Shown: piece by piece, positions 1-9,541 of the stretch
How the letters are laid out: every line of letters starts with the position of its first letter
Numbering within the stretch: the first letter of the stretch is position 1
NCBI RefSeq assembly: GCF_014851915.1
Contig: NZ_JACVAP010000001.1
Coordinates: forward strand, 248,001-312,000
DNA length: 64,000 bases
Direction: 5' to 3'
DNA from: Xanthomonas sp. XNM01
Lineage (GTDB): Bacteria; Pseudomonadota; Gammaproteobacteria; Xanthomonadales; Xanthomonadaceae
Notes under the pieces: generated by a model
The model's database searches: none
Seen by the model: only the letters and a program-made list of their open reading frames with translations
What the model was told of the DNA's origin: nothing
Program-made: the position numbers and the translations under genes

Positions 1-1
1 G

Positions 2-415
2 GAGGCGCAGACGCGGCATCAGGTCGAGGTGGCGCTGGGAAGCCAGGCGCGGATCCAGGCCTGCGAGGGACTGGAACAGGCCCTCGAAGCGCTGGTGCAG
101 GACGGGATCCGGCCTGCGCTGGAGCAGGCGCATGCGCACCCGGCGACGCGCGACGCGATGATCGCGTTCCTGGCCGGGAGCGTGCCGGTTGCGCGGCTCC
201 GTGCGCTGCTCGTACAGGCGCGCGTCGGCACCGGGCAGGATCTGCTGTGGCTGCAGGTGTTCCAGGACGAGGCGACGCGGCAGCGCTTCGATGAGACCAT
301 CGCTGCCTCGCCCCTGAACATGCGGACCAACGAGGAAGCGCATGCGCGTCTCCTGACGGCCTCGGTTCCGCTGGCGCCTACCGTCCAGCGATGCGTCGAC
401 GCGGGGGCGCAATGA
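2..415 (+). CDS. 3' part of an unrecognised protein gene, cut by the window edge
   Basis: The reading frame is open from the first bases to a TGA at 413-415, so the gene begins upstream of the window. A GTG at 29 could serve as a start but nothing marks it as one. The visible 137 residues are mostly helical in character, rich in Ala, Leu and Arg, with no signal peptide or membrane segment. I recognise no family. The stop overlaps the folA start codon (ATGA), so the two genes are probably translationally coupled and co-transcribed. That link gives no functional clue by itself. Confidence 0.6.
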   Translation, partial: EAQTRHQVEVALGSQARIQACEGLEQALEALVQDGIRPALEQAHAHPATRDAMIAFLAGSVPVARLRALLVQARVGTGQDLLWLQVFQDEATRQRFDETIAASPLNMRTNEEAHARLLTASVPLAPTVQRCVDAGAQ

Positions 416-915
416 GGTCGCCGCGTCTGGTGCTGGTTGCCGCGCTCGACCGCAACCGCGGGATCGGGCGCGGCAATGCGATGCCCTGGCACCTGCCCGA
501 CGATTTCCGGCATTTCAAAGCGCTGACCCTCGGCCACCCGATCCTGATGGGCCGGCGCACCGCCGAGTCGCTGGGCCGCGCGCTGCCGGGCCGCCTGAAT
601 CTGGTGCTGACCCGCAGCGGCCAGGTGCCGTTCGATGGCATGCAGGCGGTGGCCTCGCTGGAGGCCGCGATCGCTGCCGCCACGGCGCAGGGCGGCGAGA
701 CGTTGTGCGTGATCGGTGGCGGCGAGGTCTACGCGCTGACGCTGCCGCTGGCCGACGTGCTGCAGCTGACCCACGTCGACACCGTGGTCGAGCGCGCCGA
801 CGCGTTCTTCCCGGAATGGGATCCGGCGCAGTGGCGTGCCGTGTCGCGCGAGACGCACCCGGCCGATGCGCGGCATGCGCATGCGTTCGAGTTCGTCGAG
901 TACCGGCGGGTCTGA
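412..915 (+). CDS. folA: dihydrofolate reductase
   Basis: Reduces 7,8-dihydrofolate to tetrahydrofolate with NADPH in the cytoplasm, supplying one-carbon cofactors for thymidylate, purine and methionine synthesis. The 167-residue length is normal for bacterial DHFR. The start of the fold (LVAALDRNRGIG), the substrate loop NAMPWHLPDDF with the catalytic acid at about Asp31, and the NADPH-binding ILMGRRT segment are all visible, as is the late IGGGEVY motif. I chose the ATG at 412 over an in-frame ATG at 391 because it gives the usual short N-terminus and overlaps the upstream stop by 4 bases. A run of CGCGA repeats begins 10 bases after the stop. Confidence 0.95.
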   Translation: MRSPRLVLVAALDRNRGIGRGNAMPWHLPDDFRHFKALTLGHPILMGRRTAESLGRALPGRLNLVLTRSGQVPFDGMQAVASLEAAIAAATAQGGETLCVIGGGEVYALTLPLADVLQLTHVDTVVERADAFFPEWDPAQWRAVSRETHPADARHAHAFEFVEYRRV

Positions 916-925
916 TCGATCCTGC

Positions 926-955
926 CGCGACGCGACGCGACGCGACGCGACGCGA
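926..955. repeat. pentanucleotide tandem repeat (CGCGA)x6
   Basis: Six perfect copies of CGCGA lie directly after the folA stop codon, in the 67-base gap before the convergent DUF1287 gene. Tandem 5-mers of this purity are prone to slipped-strand change. Because the array is downstream of both stop codons, length changes would not shift either reading frame. No poly-T run follows, so it does not look like an intrinsic terminator. Confidence 0.85.
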
Positions 956-982
956 CGGACCACGCTGCGCGGCCGGCGTCGC

Positions 983-1582
983 TCAGTGCTGGACGGGGCG
1001 GAGCTGCGGCCGGTAGTGGCCGATGATCGTGTGATCGAACAGCAGATCTTCTTCGCGGGTGCCGCGGGCGATGTTGTGCAGGATCAGCGGTGTACCGGCC
1101 GCGCTGCGCCGGTCGGAGACGATGCCGATGTGCAGCGGGCCGCTGCGCAGGCGCCAGGCGACGATGTCGCCCGGTTTGAAATCGGCGGCGACCGTGCCGC
1201 TGCGCAGCTTCCAGCCCTGGCGTTCGAACCAGCGCATCTGGTTGGGCACGCGCCGGTGGTCGATGTTGCGGTCCGGCGCGCTGGCGCCCCAGTCGCGTGG
1301 ATACGCGCTGAAATGCGCGCGCATGTCCTCGTGGATCGTGCGCTGCAGGTCCACGCCCTGCACGCGCAGGGCGCGTACGACCACGTCGGTGCAGACGCCG
1401 CGGTCATCGGGCACATCGCCGTCCGGATACGCCAGGCGGACATAGGCCGGGTCGTAGCGCACCGTGACGCCCACCTGGCTGCGCGCGGCCTCGACCAGCG
1501 CCGGCGCCGCGGATGCCGACAGCGCCGCCGCGGCCAGCAGCAATGCCAGGAGCGGACGCAGCCGCCGCGCCGCGCGCTTCAA
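983..1582 (-). CDS. DUF1287 family exported protein
   Basis: A 199-residue protein of the DUF1287 (YijF-like) family, whose fold is thought to resemble NlpC/P60-type cysteine peptidases; its reaction is not established. Residues 1-24 form a signal peptide with a basic start, a Leu/Ala core and an ASAAP cleavage region. Family hallmarks are the RYDPAYVRLAYPDGDVP block, GVCTDVVVRALR with the likely nucleophile Cys, the DHRRVPNQ segment and the late PLHIGIVSD and LILHNIA motifs. The frame stays open further upstream, but the best start is the TTG at 1582, which overlaps the apaH stop (TTGA) and yields the signal peptide. It is the last gene of the leftward rsmA-apaG-apaH run. Confidence 0.82.
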   Translation of the reverse strand: MKRAARRLRPLLALLLAAAALSASAAPALVEAARSQVGVTVRYDPAYVRLAYPDGDVPDDRGVCTDVVVRALRVQGVDLQRTIHEDMRAHFSAYPRDWGASAPDRNIDHRRVPNQMRWFERQGWKLRSGTVAADFKPGDIVAWRLRSGPLHIGIVSDRRSAAGTPLILHNIARGTREEDLLFDHTIIGHYRPQLRPVQH

Positions 1583-2430
1583 TCGTGCCCCGGGCGTGCC
1601 GGCAGGCCGGACACGTCGCGGCCCGGCGACTGCACCAGCTGCAGGTCCTCGCTGTCCAGCCGCAGCGCGGTGAGCTTGCCGCCCCAGACCGCGCCTGTAT
1701 CGATCGCGTGCACGCCCTGGGTGATGGTCAGGCCGAGCGTGGACCAGTGGCCGCAGACGATCTTCAGGTCGCGTTCGACCCGTCCGGGCGCCTCGAACCA
1801 CGGGTACAGGCCGGGCGCCTGGGTGCCGGGCGTGCCCTTCTCTTCGATCGCGATGCGTCCGCGCGGCGTGCAGTAGCGCGCGCGGGTGAACCAGTTGATC
1901 GTCGCGCGCCAGCGGTCATGGCCGCGCAGGCCCGGCGACCAGTTGGGCTTGTCGCCGTACATCGAGCGCAGCAGGCCGCGATAGCCGTCGCCGCGCAGCT
2001 GCTGCTCGACCTCGCCGGCGTACTTCTCCGCCTGCTGGGTGGTCCACTGCGGGGCGAGACCGGCGTGGATCATCATCCAGCCCAGATCGCGGTCGACATG
2101 CGCCAGCTTCTGCCGGCGCAGCCAGCCCAGCAGCTCGTCGCGGTCGTCGGCGAACACCACCCGCTGCAGGTCCGGGTTGACCTTGCGGCGCTCGGCCGGC
2201 GCGCGCTCGCCGATCGCTAGCAGCGACAGGTCGTGGTTGCCCAGCACCACCACGCTGCAGTCGCGCAGCGAGTGGACCAGGCGCAGCGTCTCCAGCGACT
2301 GGCCGCCACGGTTGACCAGGTCGCCGCAGAACCACAGCCGGTCCTGCGCAGGATCGAAGCGGATCTTCTCGAGCAGGCGCTGGGTCGCGTCGTAGCATCC
2401 CTGCAAGTCGCCGATGGCCCATGTACTCAT
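1579..2430 (-). CDS. apaH: symmetrical diadenosine tetraphosphatase
   Basis: Cleaves Ap4A symmetrically into two ADP, limiting dinucleoside polyphosphates (and NpnN RNA caps) during stress. The 283-residue length fits the family. The metallophosphoesterase motifs appear in order: GDLQGC near residue 8, GDLVNRGG near 36, GNHD near 65, and later the His-containing MMIHAGLAP and CGHWSTLG segments. Together these bind the dinuclear metal centre. It follows apaG by 10 bases, and its stop overlaps the TTG start of the DUF1287 gene, so the three are very probably one transcript. Confidence 0.96.
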   Translation of the reverse strand: MSTWAIGDLQGCYDATQRLLEKIRFDPAQDRLWFCGDLVNRGGQSLETLRLVHSLRDCSVVVLGNHDLSLLAIGERAPAERRKVNPDLQRVVFADDRDELLGWLRRQKLAHVDRDLGWMMIHAGLAPQWTTQQAEKYAGEVEQQLRGDGYRGLLRSMYGDKPNWSPGLRGHDRWRATINWFTRARYCTPRGRIAIEEKGTPGTQAPGLYPWFEAPGRVERDLKIVCGHWSTLGLTITQGVHAIDTGAVWGGKLTALRLDSEDLQLVQSPGRDVSGLPARPGHD

Positions 2431-2440
2431 CCGGCGGCCC

Positions 2441-2827
2441 TCAATGCAGCGTCCGCGGGACGGTCAGCAGGAACGGCGCGACCTGCGCGTCGAACCGCGT
2501 GCCGTCGGCGGCGAGCATGTGGTAACGGCCGTGCATCGCGCCGTCGCCGGTCTCCAGCACCACGCCGGAGGTGTATTCGTAGTCCTCGCCCGGATCCAGC
2601 CACGGCTGTTCGCCGACCACGCCATCGCCGTGCACTTCCTCGGTGCGGCCATTGCCGTCGGTGATGATCCAGTGCCGTGCCAGCAGCTGCGCGGCGACGC
2701 GTCCGCGGTTGTGGATGCGGATCGTATAGGCGAACACGAAGCGGTCCTGCTCCGGTTCGGACTGGTTTTCCAGAAAGCGCGGCGTGACGTGCACGTCGAT
2801 CGCGTAAGGGGCGGGGGCCTCGTCCAT
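2441..2827 (-). CDS. apaG: ApaG (DUF525) protein
   Basis: A 128-residue single-domain ApaG/DUF525 protein with a fibronectin-III-like beta-sandwich fold. Its biochemical role is not settled, though it is genetically tied to ApaH and Ap4A metabolism. Visible family features are [19 protein letters not shown], the [10 protein letters not shown] strand, the [18 protein letters not shown] loop and the MHGRYHML segment near the C-terminus. The order rsmA-apaG-apaH is the classic gammaproteobacterial arrangement. The start has no competing in-frame Met nearby, and the gap to rsmA is 99 bases. Confidence 0.95.
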   Translation of the reverse strand: MDEAPAPYAIDVHVTPRFLENQSEPEQDRFVFAYTIRIHNRGRVAAQLLARHWIITDGNGRTEEVHGDGVVGEQPWLDPGEDYEYTSGVVLETGDGAMHGRYHMLAADGTRFDAQVAPFLLTVPRTLH

Positions 2828-2900
2828 GGCGACAGTGTAAGCAAAAGGTGGGAAAGACTGGTGTGCGCGCGCTTCACGTTGCTGCGCGGATGTCGCCGCC

Positions 2901-2926
2901 GTCGCAGGAGCGGCGGCCGCGCCGCG
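2901..2926. repeat. REP-like palindromic sequence
   Basis: The rsmA-apaG gap holds a GC-rich palindromic stretch containing AGGAGCGGC followed by GCCGCG. It resembles the extragenic REP-type elements common in Xanthomonadaceae and pseudomonads, and shares the AGGAGCGGC core with the sequence at 29780-29806. Assignment to a REP family is by eye only. Confidence 0.3.
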
Positions 2927-3709
2927 TCACGCCTGCGGCGCGTTGGCCAGGGCGACGAAGCCGGCGACCTCGATCTGTTCGGCGCGCGCATCCGGGCTGA
3001 CCCCGGCGGCCTCGAACTGGGCCGGGCCGCACACGCCGTTCAACGCATTGCGCAGCGTCTTGCGGCGCTGGCCGAACGCGGCGCGCACCACATCGGCGAA
3101 GCGGCGGCGATCGACGATGCCGACCGTGGCCGGATCGCCCGGGATCAGCCGCACCACGGCCGAATCCACCTTCGGTGCAGGCCGGAACGCGCCCGGCGGC
3201 ACCACGAACAGCGGCTGCACCTGGCAGTAGGCCTGCAGCATCACGCTCAGGCGGCCATAGACCTTGCTGCCCGGGCCGGCGCCCATCCGGTCGACCACTT
3301 CCTTCTGCAGCATGAAGACCATGTCGCGGATCGCCGCGGCGTGCTCCAGCGCATGGAACAGGATCGGCGAGGAGATGTTGTAGGGCAGGTTGCCGGCCAG
3401 CTTGATCGGCGTGCCGGCGGCGAGTCCGGAGAAGTCGACCTGCAGGACGTCGCGGTGGATGATGGTCAGCTCGCCGACGCCCTCGGCCATCCGGGTCAGC
3501 GGCGCGATCAGGTCGCGGTCGAACTCGATCACGGTCAGGGCGCCGTGCCTGCGCAGCAGCGGCAGGCTGATCGCGCCCTGGCCGGGGCCGATCTCGACCA
3601 GCCGGTCGCCGGGTTTCGGGTCCACCGCCTGGACGATGCGCTCGATGTAGACGCGTTCGTGCAGGAAGTTCTGGCCCAGGGATTTCTTGGCCTGATGATG
3701 CGTGCTCAT
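2927..3709 (-). CDS. rsmA: 16S rRNA (A1518/A1519-N6,N6)-dimethyltransferase
   Basis: Dimethylates two adjacent adenines in the 3' hairpin of 16S rRNA during late 30S assembly, using S-adenosylmethionine (KsgA). The 260-residue protein opens with KKSLGQNFLHE, characteristic of the family. It then shows the SAM-binding LVEIGPGQGAIS motif, VIEFDRDL, the catalytic NLPYNISSPI motif, and a C-terminal helical domain with RRKTLRNAL. It lies 85 bases after pilR on the same strand. The usual upstream partners pdxA, surA and lptD are not here. Confidence 0.96.
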   Translation of the reverse strand: MSTHHQAKKSLGQNFLHERVYIERIVQAVDPKPGDRLVEIGPGQGAISLPLLRRHGALTVIEFDRDLIAPLTRMAEGVGELTIIHRDVLQVDFSGLAAGTPIKLAGNLPYNISSPILFHALEHAAAIRDMVFMLQKEVVDRMGAGPGSKVYGRLSVMLQAYCQVQPLFVVPPGAFRPAPKVDSAVVRLIPGDPATVGIVDRRRFADVVRAAFGQRRKTLRNALNGVCGPAQFEAAGVSPDARAEQIEVAGFVALANAPQA

Positions 3710-3794
3710 GCGCCATTATCGCCGGATCGGGCACGCCGTGCCGACCGCGCGGCCTGCCCGTGGGGCTGCATCGAACGGCCCGCCGGCGACGGGA

Positions 3795-5207
3795 TCAGTC
3801 CATCCCCAGCTTCTTGAGCTTGTAGCGCAGCGCCCGGAAGGTGATGCCGAGCTGGGCCGCGGTCCGGGTCTTGTTCCAGCGGTTCTCCTCCAGCGCCTTC
3901 TGGATCGCGGCCCGCTCGAGCTGCTCGATGTAGGACGGCAGCGCGCCGCCGGCCGGGTCGATGTCGATCACCGCCTCGCCGCCGGCGGTGTGCAGCACCG
4001 GCGCGCCGGCATGCGTGACCGGCGGGGCGGCCGGGCTGCGCACCAGCGTCTGCGGCAGGTGCAGGTCGGAGGCGTCGATGCGCTCGTCCTCGGACAGCGC
4101 CAGCGCACGTTCGAGGATGTTCTCCAGCTCGCGCACGTTGCCCGGAAAGGCATAGTCGGCCAGGGTGGCGAGCGCCGATGCGGTCAGTTCCGGCGCGGGG
4201 CGGCCCTGCGCCTGGGACAGCCGCGCCAGGATGGCGCCGGCCAGCTGCGGCAGGTCGCCGGTGCGCTCGCGCAGCGGCGGCACGCGCAGCTCGATCACGT
4301 TGATGCGGTAGTACAGGTCGTGGCGGAAGCGGCCGTCGGCGACCAGCTGGCCCAGGTCCTTGTGGGTGGCCGACAGGATCCGCACGTCCACCGCCACCTC
4401 GCCGGGCGCGCCGACCGGCCGGACCGATTTCTCCTGGATCGCACGCAGCAGCTTGACCTGCATCGGCAGCGGCAGTTCGGCGACCTCGTCCAGGAACAGG
4501 GTGCCGCCGCTGGCGGCCTGGAACAGGCCGGGCTTGTCGGCATGGGCGCCGGTGAAGCTGCCCTTGCGGTGGCCGAAGAACTCGCTCTCCATCAGCTCGG
4601 CGGGGATCGCGCCGCAGTTGACCGGCACGAACGGCCCGGACGCGCGCGCGCCCTGCTCGTGGATGGTGCGCGCGACCAGCTCCTTGCCCACGCCGGACTC
4701 GCCCAGGATGTAGACCGGGGCCTGGCTGCGCGCGACCTTGCCGATCGTGGCGCGCAGGGTCGCCATCGCCGGCGAATCGCCGAGCAGCCGGCTGGCCTGT
4801 TCCGGCGGCGGGCCGGCCGGTTTCGGGCGCTCGCTGTTGTTGAGCTCCAGCGCGTGCTTGACCAGGCCGCGCAGCACGCTCAGGTCGACCGGCTTGCTGA
4901 CGAAGTCGAAGGCGCCGGCCTTCAGTGCCTCCACCGCCAGGTCCATGCTGCCGAAGGCGGTGATCATCGCCACCGGCGTGCGCGGGTACTGGCGCGCGAT
5001 CTCGCCGACCAGCTCGATGCCGTTGCCGTCGGGCAGGCGCATGTCGGTGAAGCACAGGTCGTACGGCGTGCGCGCCAGCTGCTCGCGCGCCTCGGCGAGG
5101 TTGGCCGCGGTATCCACGCGCAGCCCCATCCGGCCGAGGGTCAGCACGAGCAGCTCGCGGATGTCGCGCTCGTCGTCGACGATCAGTGCACTACGGTTCG
5201 CATTCAT
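3795..5207 (-). CDS. pilR: type IV pilus NtrC-family response regulator PilR
   Basis: Activates sigma-54 transcription of the pilin gene when phosphorylated by PilS. The 470-residue protein has a receiver domain (phospho-acceptor Asp55 in FTDMRLPDG), an AAA+ domain with Walker A GESGVGKE and the GSFTGA sigma-54 contact loop, then the [10 protein letters not shown] Walker B region. A Fis-type HTH ends in [18 protein letters not shown], which is very close to PilR of Pseudomonas and Xanthomonas. The start is the ATG at 5207 ([13 protein letters not shown]); longer in-frame extensions lack receiver-domain sequence. It lies 58 bases after pilS and is presumably co-transcribed with it. Confidence 0.94.
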   Translation of the reverse strand: MNANRSALIVDDERDIRELLVLTLGRMGLRVDTAANLAEAREQLARTPYDLCFTDMRLPDGNGIELVGEIARQYPRTPVAMITAFGSMDLAVEALKAGAFDFVSKPVDLSVLRGLVKHALELNNSERPKPAGPPPEQASRLLGDSPAMATLRATIGKVARSQAPVYILGESGVGKELVARTIHEQGARASGPFVPVNCGAIPAELMESEFFGHRKGSFTGAHADKPGLFQAASGGTLFLDEVAELPLPMQVKLLRAIQEKSVRPVGAPGEVAVDVRILSATHKDLGQLVADGRFRHDLYYRINVIELRVPPLRERTGDLPQLAGAILARLSQAQGRPAPELTASALATLADYAFPGNVRELENILERALALSEDERIDASDLHLPQTLVRSPAAPPVTHAGAPVLHTAGGEAVIDIDPAGGALPSYIEQLERAAIQKALEENRWNKTRTAAQLGITFRALRYKLKKLGMD

Positions 5208-5265
5208 GAAACGAACGATAAACGGTGTCGATGAAAGGGCCAAGTCGGTGGCCCGCCGGTTCCGC

Positions 5266-6864
5266 TCAGACCGGCAGCATCCCGTGAGGCCCCGGCATCG
5301 ACACGCGGAAGCAGGCGCCACCGCCGGGGACCGGCACGTACTCGAGCCGGGCCTGGTTGGCCCGGCACAGCTCGCGGGCGATGTACAGGCCCAGGCCGGT
5401 GCCGTGCTCGGAGGTGGTGAAGAACGGCCGGAACAGCTGCGCCACCACCGCGTCGGGAATGCCCGGGCCACGGTCGAGGACGTCGACCATCGCGTTGCGC
5501 TCGGTCTGGAACACCCGCAGCCGGACCCGGGCCGGCTCGTCGAGGATGCGTCCGTACTTCAGCGCGTTGTGGACCAGCGCGGTCAGGATCTGCTGCAGGT
5601 GGCGCGGGTCGACCAGGGCCTGGATCGGCTGCCCAGGCACCGCCGCCTCCAGGCTGTCGGTCTCGATCGACAGGGTCAGCCGGTAATCGTCGACGAAGCG
5701 CCGCACGAAGGCGCACAGGTCGGTGTTCTCGGGGTTGGCCCGCTCGCGCCGGGCCAGGCCGAGCACGCTCTCGACGATGCCGTTGGTGCGCTGGCACTGC
5801 TGGTGGATGATCTGCAGCAGGCGCCGGTCGGCGTCGTCCAGCCCGCGCGATTCCTCCAGCAGCTGCACCGCATAGTTGATCGCCGCCAGCGGGTTGCGGA
5901 TCTCGTGGGCCAGGCTGGCCGAGAACCGGCCGAGCGCGGCCAGGGTCAGCGACTCGGCGCGGCGCGAGACCACGGTGGCGTCGTCCAGGAACACCAGGGT
6001 CAGGTCGCTGTCGGCCAGCAGCCGGGCGAAGCGGGGCTGCACCTCGGGCTGGTCGGGCAGCAGCTGCAGCGGGCTGTCGTCGATCTCCCAGCCGTTGCGC
6101 CAGCGCGCCAGTCGCCGCCCCAGCTCGGGCGCCACGCCGTGCAGCGGCACGCTGCCGGCCGCGCCATCGCCCAGCAGCAGCGAGGCGGCCTCGTTGGCCA
6201 GGGTGATGCGGCCCTCCACGTCGACCACCAGTACCCCGGTGCGCATGCGTCGGATGATCAGCTCGTTGATCTCGACCAGGTTGGCGACCTCGGCGCTGCG
6301 CCGGTCGGCCAGCCGCTGGCTGCTGCGCGCCCGCAGTCCGATCTGGTGCGCCAGCCAGGCCAGGGCCAGGTAGCTGATGACGAACATGCACAGCTCGGCC
6401 AGCGAGCGCGGCTGCTGGCCGAATTCCAGCACGGACCACACGTACTCCAGGCCCATCGACACGCTCGCCAGGCCGGCCACCACCAGCGCGTAACGCAGCG
6501 GCAGCAGCATCGCGGCGGCGGCGACGTTGAACAGCAGCATCATCGCGATGCCGGACGCCACGCCGGGCAGGGCATGGGTGGCCAGGGTGGCGGCGATGAT
6601 GTCGATGCAGGTGCCGCCGAACACGATCGGCACCAGCCAGCGCTCGCTGCGGCCGAGCACCAGCAGGCCCAGCGCGGCGACCAGGTAGGCCACCGCGACG
6701 GTGCCGCCGAGCACGGGGCTGCGGGCCTCGGCGACCAGGTCCGTCAGCGGGCTGTAGACCAGCGCGGCGACCAGCCCGGCCTCCAGCACCCGGTACAGGG
6801 CGAAGAAGTAGAGCTCGCGCTTGGGGATGGATTCGATGCGGTCGATCAGCGAAGCGTGGCGCAC
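5266..6864 (-). CDS. pilS: type IV pilus sensor histidine kinase PilS
   Basis: Inner-membrane kinase that phosphorylates PilR and so controls type IV pilus expression. The N-terminal half of the 532-residue protein carries about six hydrophobic segments and begins with ESIPKRELYFFALYRVLEA. A PAS-like linker follows (LIIRRMRTGVLVVDVEG). The kinase core has the HisKA H-box SLAHEIRNPLAAI, N-box LVHNALKYG, G1 DRGPGIP and G2 TGLGLYIA. I chose the GTG at 6864; no ATG gives a sensible N-terminus. The gene diverges from sucC, an arrangement also found in Xanthomonas. Confidence 0.92.
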   Translation of the reverse strand: MRHASLIDRIESIPKRELYFFALYRVLEAGLVAALVYSPLTDLVAEARSPVLGGTVAVAYLVAALGLLVLGRSERWLVPIVFGGTCIDIIAATLATHALPGVASGIAMMLLFNVAAAAMLLPLRYALVVAGLASVSMGLEYVWSVLEFGQQPRSLAELCMFVISYLALAWLAHQIGLRARSSQRLADRRSAEVANLVEINELIIRRMRTGVLVVDVEGRITLANEAASLLLGDGAAGSVPLHGVAPELGRRLARWRNGWEIDDSPLQLLPDQPEVQPRFARLLADSDLTLVFLDDATVVSRRAESLTLAALGRFSASLAHEIRNPLAAINYAVQLLEESRGLDDADRRLLQIIHQQCQRTNGIVESVLGLARRERANPENTDLCAFVRRFVDDYRLTLSIETDSLEAAVPGQPIQALVDPRHLQQILTALVHNALKYGRILDEPARVRLRVFQTERNAMVDVLDRGPGIPDAVVAQLFRPFFTTSEHGTGLGLYIARELCRANQARLEYVPVPGGGACFRVSMPGPHGMLPV

Positions 6865-7050
6865 GTCCGGCTTCCGGTCGCAGGGCCGGCCAAGTATAGG
6901 CGCGGCCGGTCGCCAGGCCCCCGTCCGGTGGGCGTTTTGCACCGCCCCCCGCTTGTCGGCGAGAATATCGGCCCCGCCCCGCCTGCCCGCGGCCGTCCCA
7001 GGACGGATCCACGGCCTGCCCGGCGGCCGTTCCCCACATACTGGTGAAGC

Positions 7051-8220
<1,170 letters not shown>

Positions 8221-8257
8221 TTCCTTCGGGTTTCGGGGCAGCCAGCGCTCTTTCCAG

Positions 8258-8348
8258 CCCCCTTGAGTCAAGGGGGCGACGCGGCCGCAAAGCGGCGGCG
8301 TGGGGGTTCTGGAGGCAGCGTCCGGGCATGTCCGCGCAGCGGGCATGC
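8258..8348. repeat. three hairpins in the sucC-sucD intercistronic gap
   Basis: Three inverted repeats follow one another. CCCCCTTGA / TCAAGGGGG (8258-8276) has perfect 9-base arms around one base. GCCGC / GCGGC (8284-8296) has an AAA loop. GCATGTCCGC / GCGGGCATGC (8326-8348) has 10-base arms with one G-U pair. None is followed by a T-run, so they look more like an RNA-stabilising or REP-like extragenic element inside the operon than a terminator. Confidence 0.7.
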
Positions 8349-8397
8349 CGATGTCCCCGAAGCCTGAAAACCACCAGTATTCCGAGGAATTGAACGC

Positions 8398-9273
8398 ATG
8401 AGCGTTTTGATCAACAAGAACACGAAGGTGATCGTGCAGGGCTTCACCGGCCAGCAGGGCACCTTCCACGCCACCCAGATGATCGAGTACGGCACCCAGG
8501 TCGTCGGCGGCGTCACCCCGGGCAAGGGCGGCACCACCCACATCGACCTGCCGGTGTTCAACACCGTGGCCGATGCCGTGCAGAGCACCGGCGCCGACGC
8601 GTCGGTCATCTACGTGCCGCCGCCGTTCGCGGCCGACGCGATCCTGGAAGCCGCTGCAGCCGGCATCAAGGTCATCGTCTGCATCACCGAAGGCATCCCG
8701 GTGCTGGACATGCTGCGCGTGGACAACGTGCTGAAGAAGTCGCACCCGGACACCGTGCTGGTCGGCCCGAACTGCCCCGGCGTGATCACCCCAGGCGAGT
8801 GCAAGATCGGCATCATGCCGGGCCACATCCACAAGCCGGGCAAGATCGGCATCGTGTCGCGTTCGGGCACGCTGACCTATGAAGCGGTCAAGCAGACCAC
8901 CGAAGTCGGCCTGGGCCAGTCCACCTGCATCGGCATCGGTGGTGACCCGATCAACGGCCTGAACTTCGTCGACTGCCTCAAGCTGTTCAACGAAGACCCG
9001 CAGACCGAAGGCATCATCATGGTCGGCGAGATCGGCGGCGACGCCGAGGAAGCCGGCGCCGAGTACATCAAGAACCACGTGAAGAAGCCGGTCGTCGGTT
9101 TCATCGCCGGTGCGTCGGCTCCGGCCGGCAAGCGCATGGGCCACGCCGGTGCGATCGCCTCGGGCGGCAAGGGCACTGCCGAAGGCAAGTTCGCCGCGAT
9201 GGAAGCGGCCGGTGTCGTCACCGTCCGCTCGCCGGGCGACCTGGGCGCCGCCATCGCCAAGCTGGTGAAGTAA
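8398..9273 (+). CDS. sucD: succinate-CoA ligase (ADP-forming) alpha subunit
   Basis: Catalytic partner of SucC. It carries the CoA-binding Rossmann domain ([14 protein letters not shown]) and the active-site histidine that is phosphorylated in the reaction, seen in MGHAGAI at about His249. The 291 residues, the [12 protein letters not shown] segment and SRSGTLTYE are typical. The start at 8398 follows a GAGGAA ribosome-binding site. A rho-independent terminator closes the operon 40 bases downstream. Confidence 0.97.
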   Translation: MSVLINKNTKVIVQGFTGQQGTFHATQMIEYGTQVVGGVTPGKGGTTHIDLPVFNTVADAVQSTGADASVIYVPPPFAADAILEAAAAGIKVIVCITEGIPVLDMLRVDNVLKKSHPDTVLVGPNCPGVITPGECKIGIMPGHIHKPGKIGIVSRSGTLTYEAVKQTTEVGLGQSTCIGIGGDPINGLNFVDCLKLFNEDPQTEGIIMVGEIGGDAEEAGAEYIKNHVKKPVVGFIAGASAPAGKRMGHAGAIASGGKGTAEGKFAAMEAAGVVTVRSPGDLGAAIAKLVK

Positions 9274-9312
9274 ACCAACCGCGACGACCTCCGGGTCGCG
9301 TGGTCCGGGAAA

Positions 9313-9335
9313 GGCCGCCTTCGGGCGGCCTTTTT
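9313..9335 (+). terminator. rho-independent terminator of sucCD
   Basis: A perfect 7-base stem GGCCGCC / GGCGGCC closes on a TTCG tetraloop and runs straight into TTTTT. A weaker hairpin (CGCGAC / GTCGCG) lies just before it. This is the clearest intrinsic terminator in the window. Confidence 0.93.
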
Positions 9336-9541
9336 CGTTGAGGCCGGTGGGCATCGCGACGCCAGCCCCGCACGACACGCCGTCGACCAGCGCAGGGACA
9401 CGCGCGGACGTCGCCGTCATGCGCATCTGGAATAATGCGCAGCTGTGGGACCGACGAGGTCCGTGATGCGGTCGCCTGCGATCGCGGCGCATCCCATAGT
9501 CCGTCAGGCCGCGCAGCGGCATCAGTGAAAGGTCGACCGTC

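Noticed and set aside
8258-8296. Transcription terminator between sucC and sucD
   Set aside because: No T-run follows any stem, and SucD needs the shared transcript. The real terminator lies after sucD.
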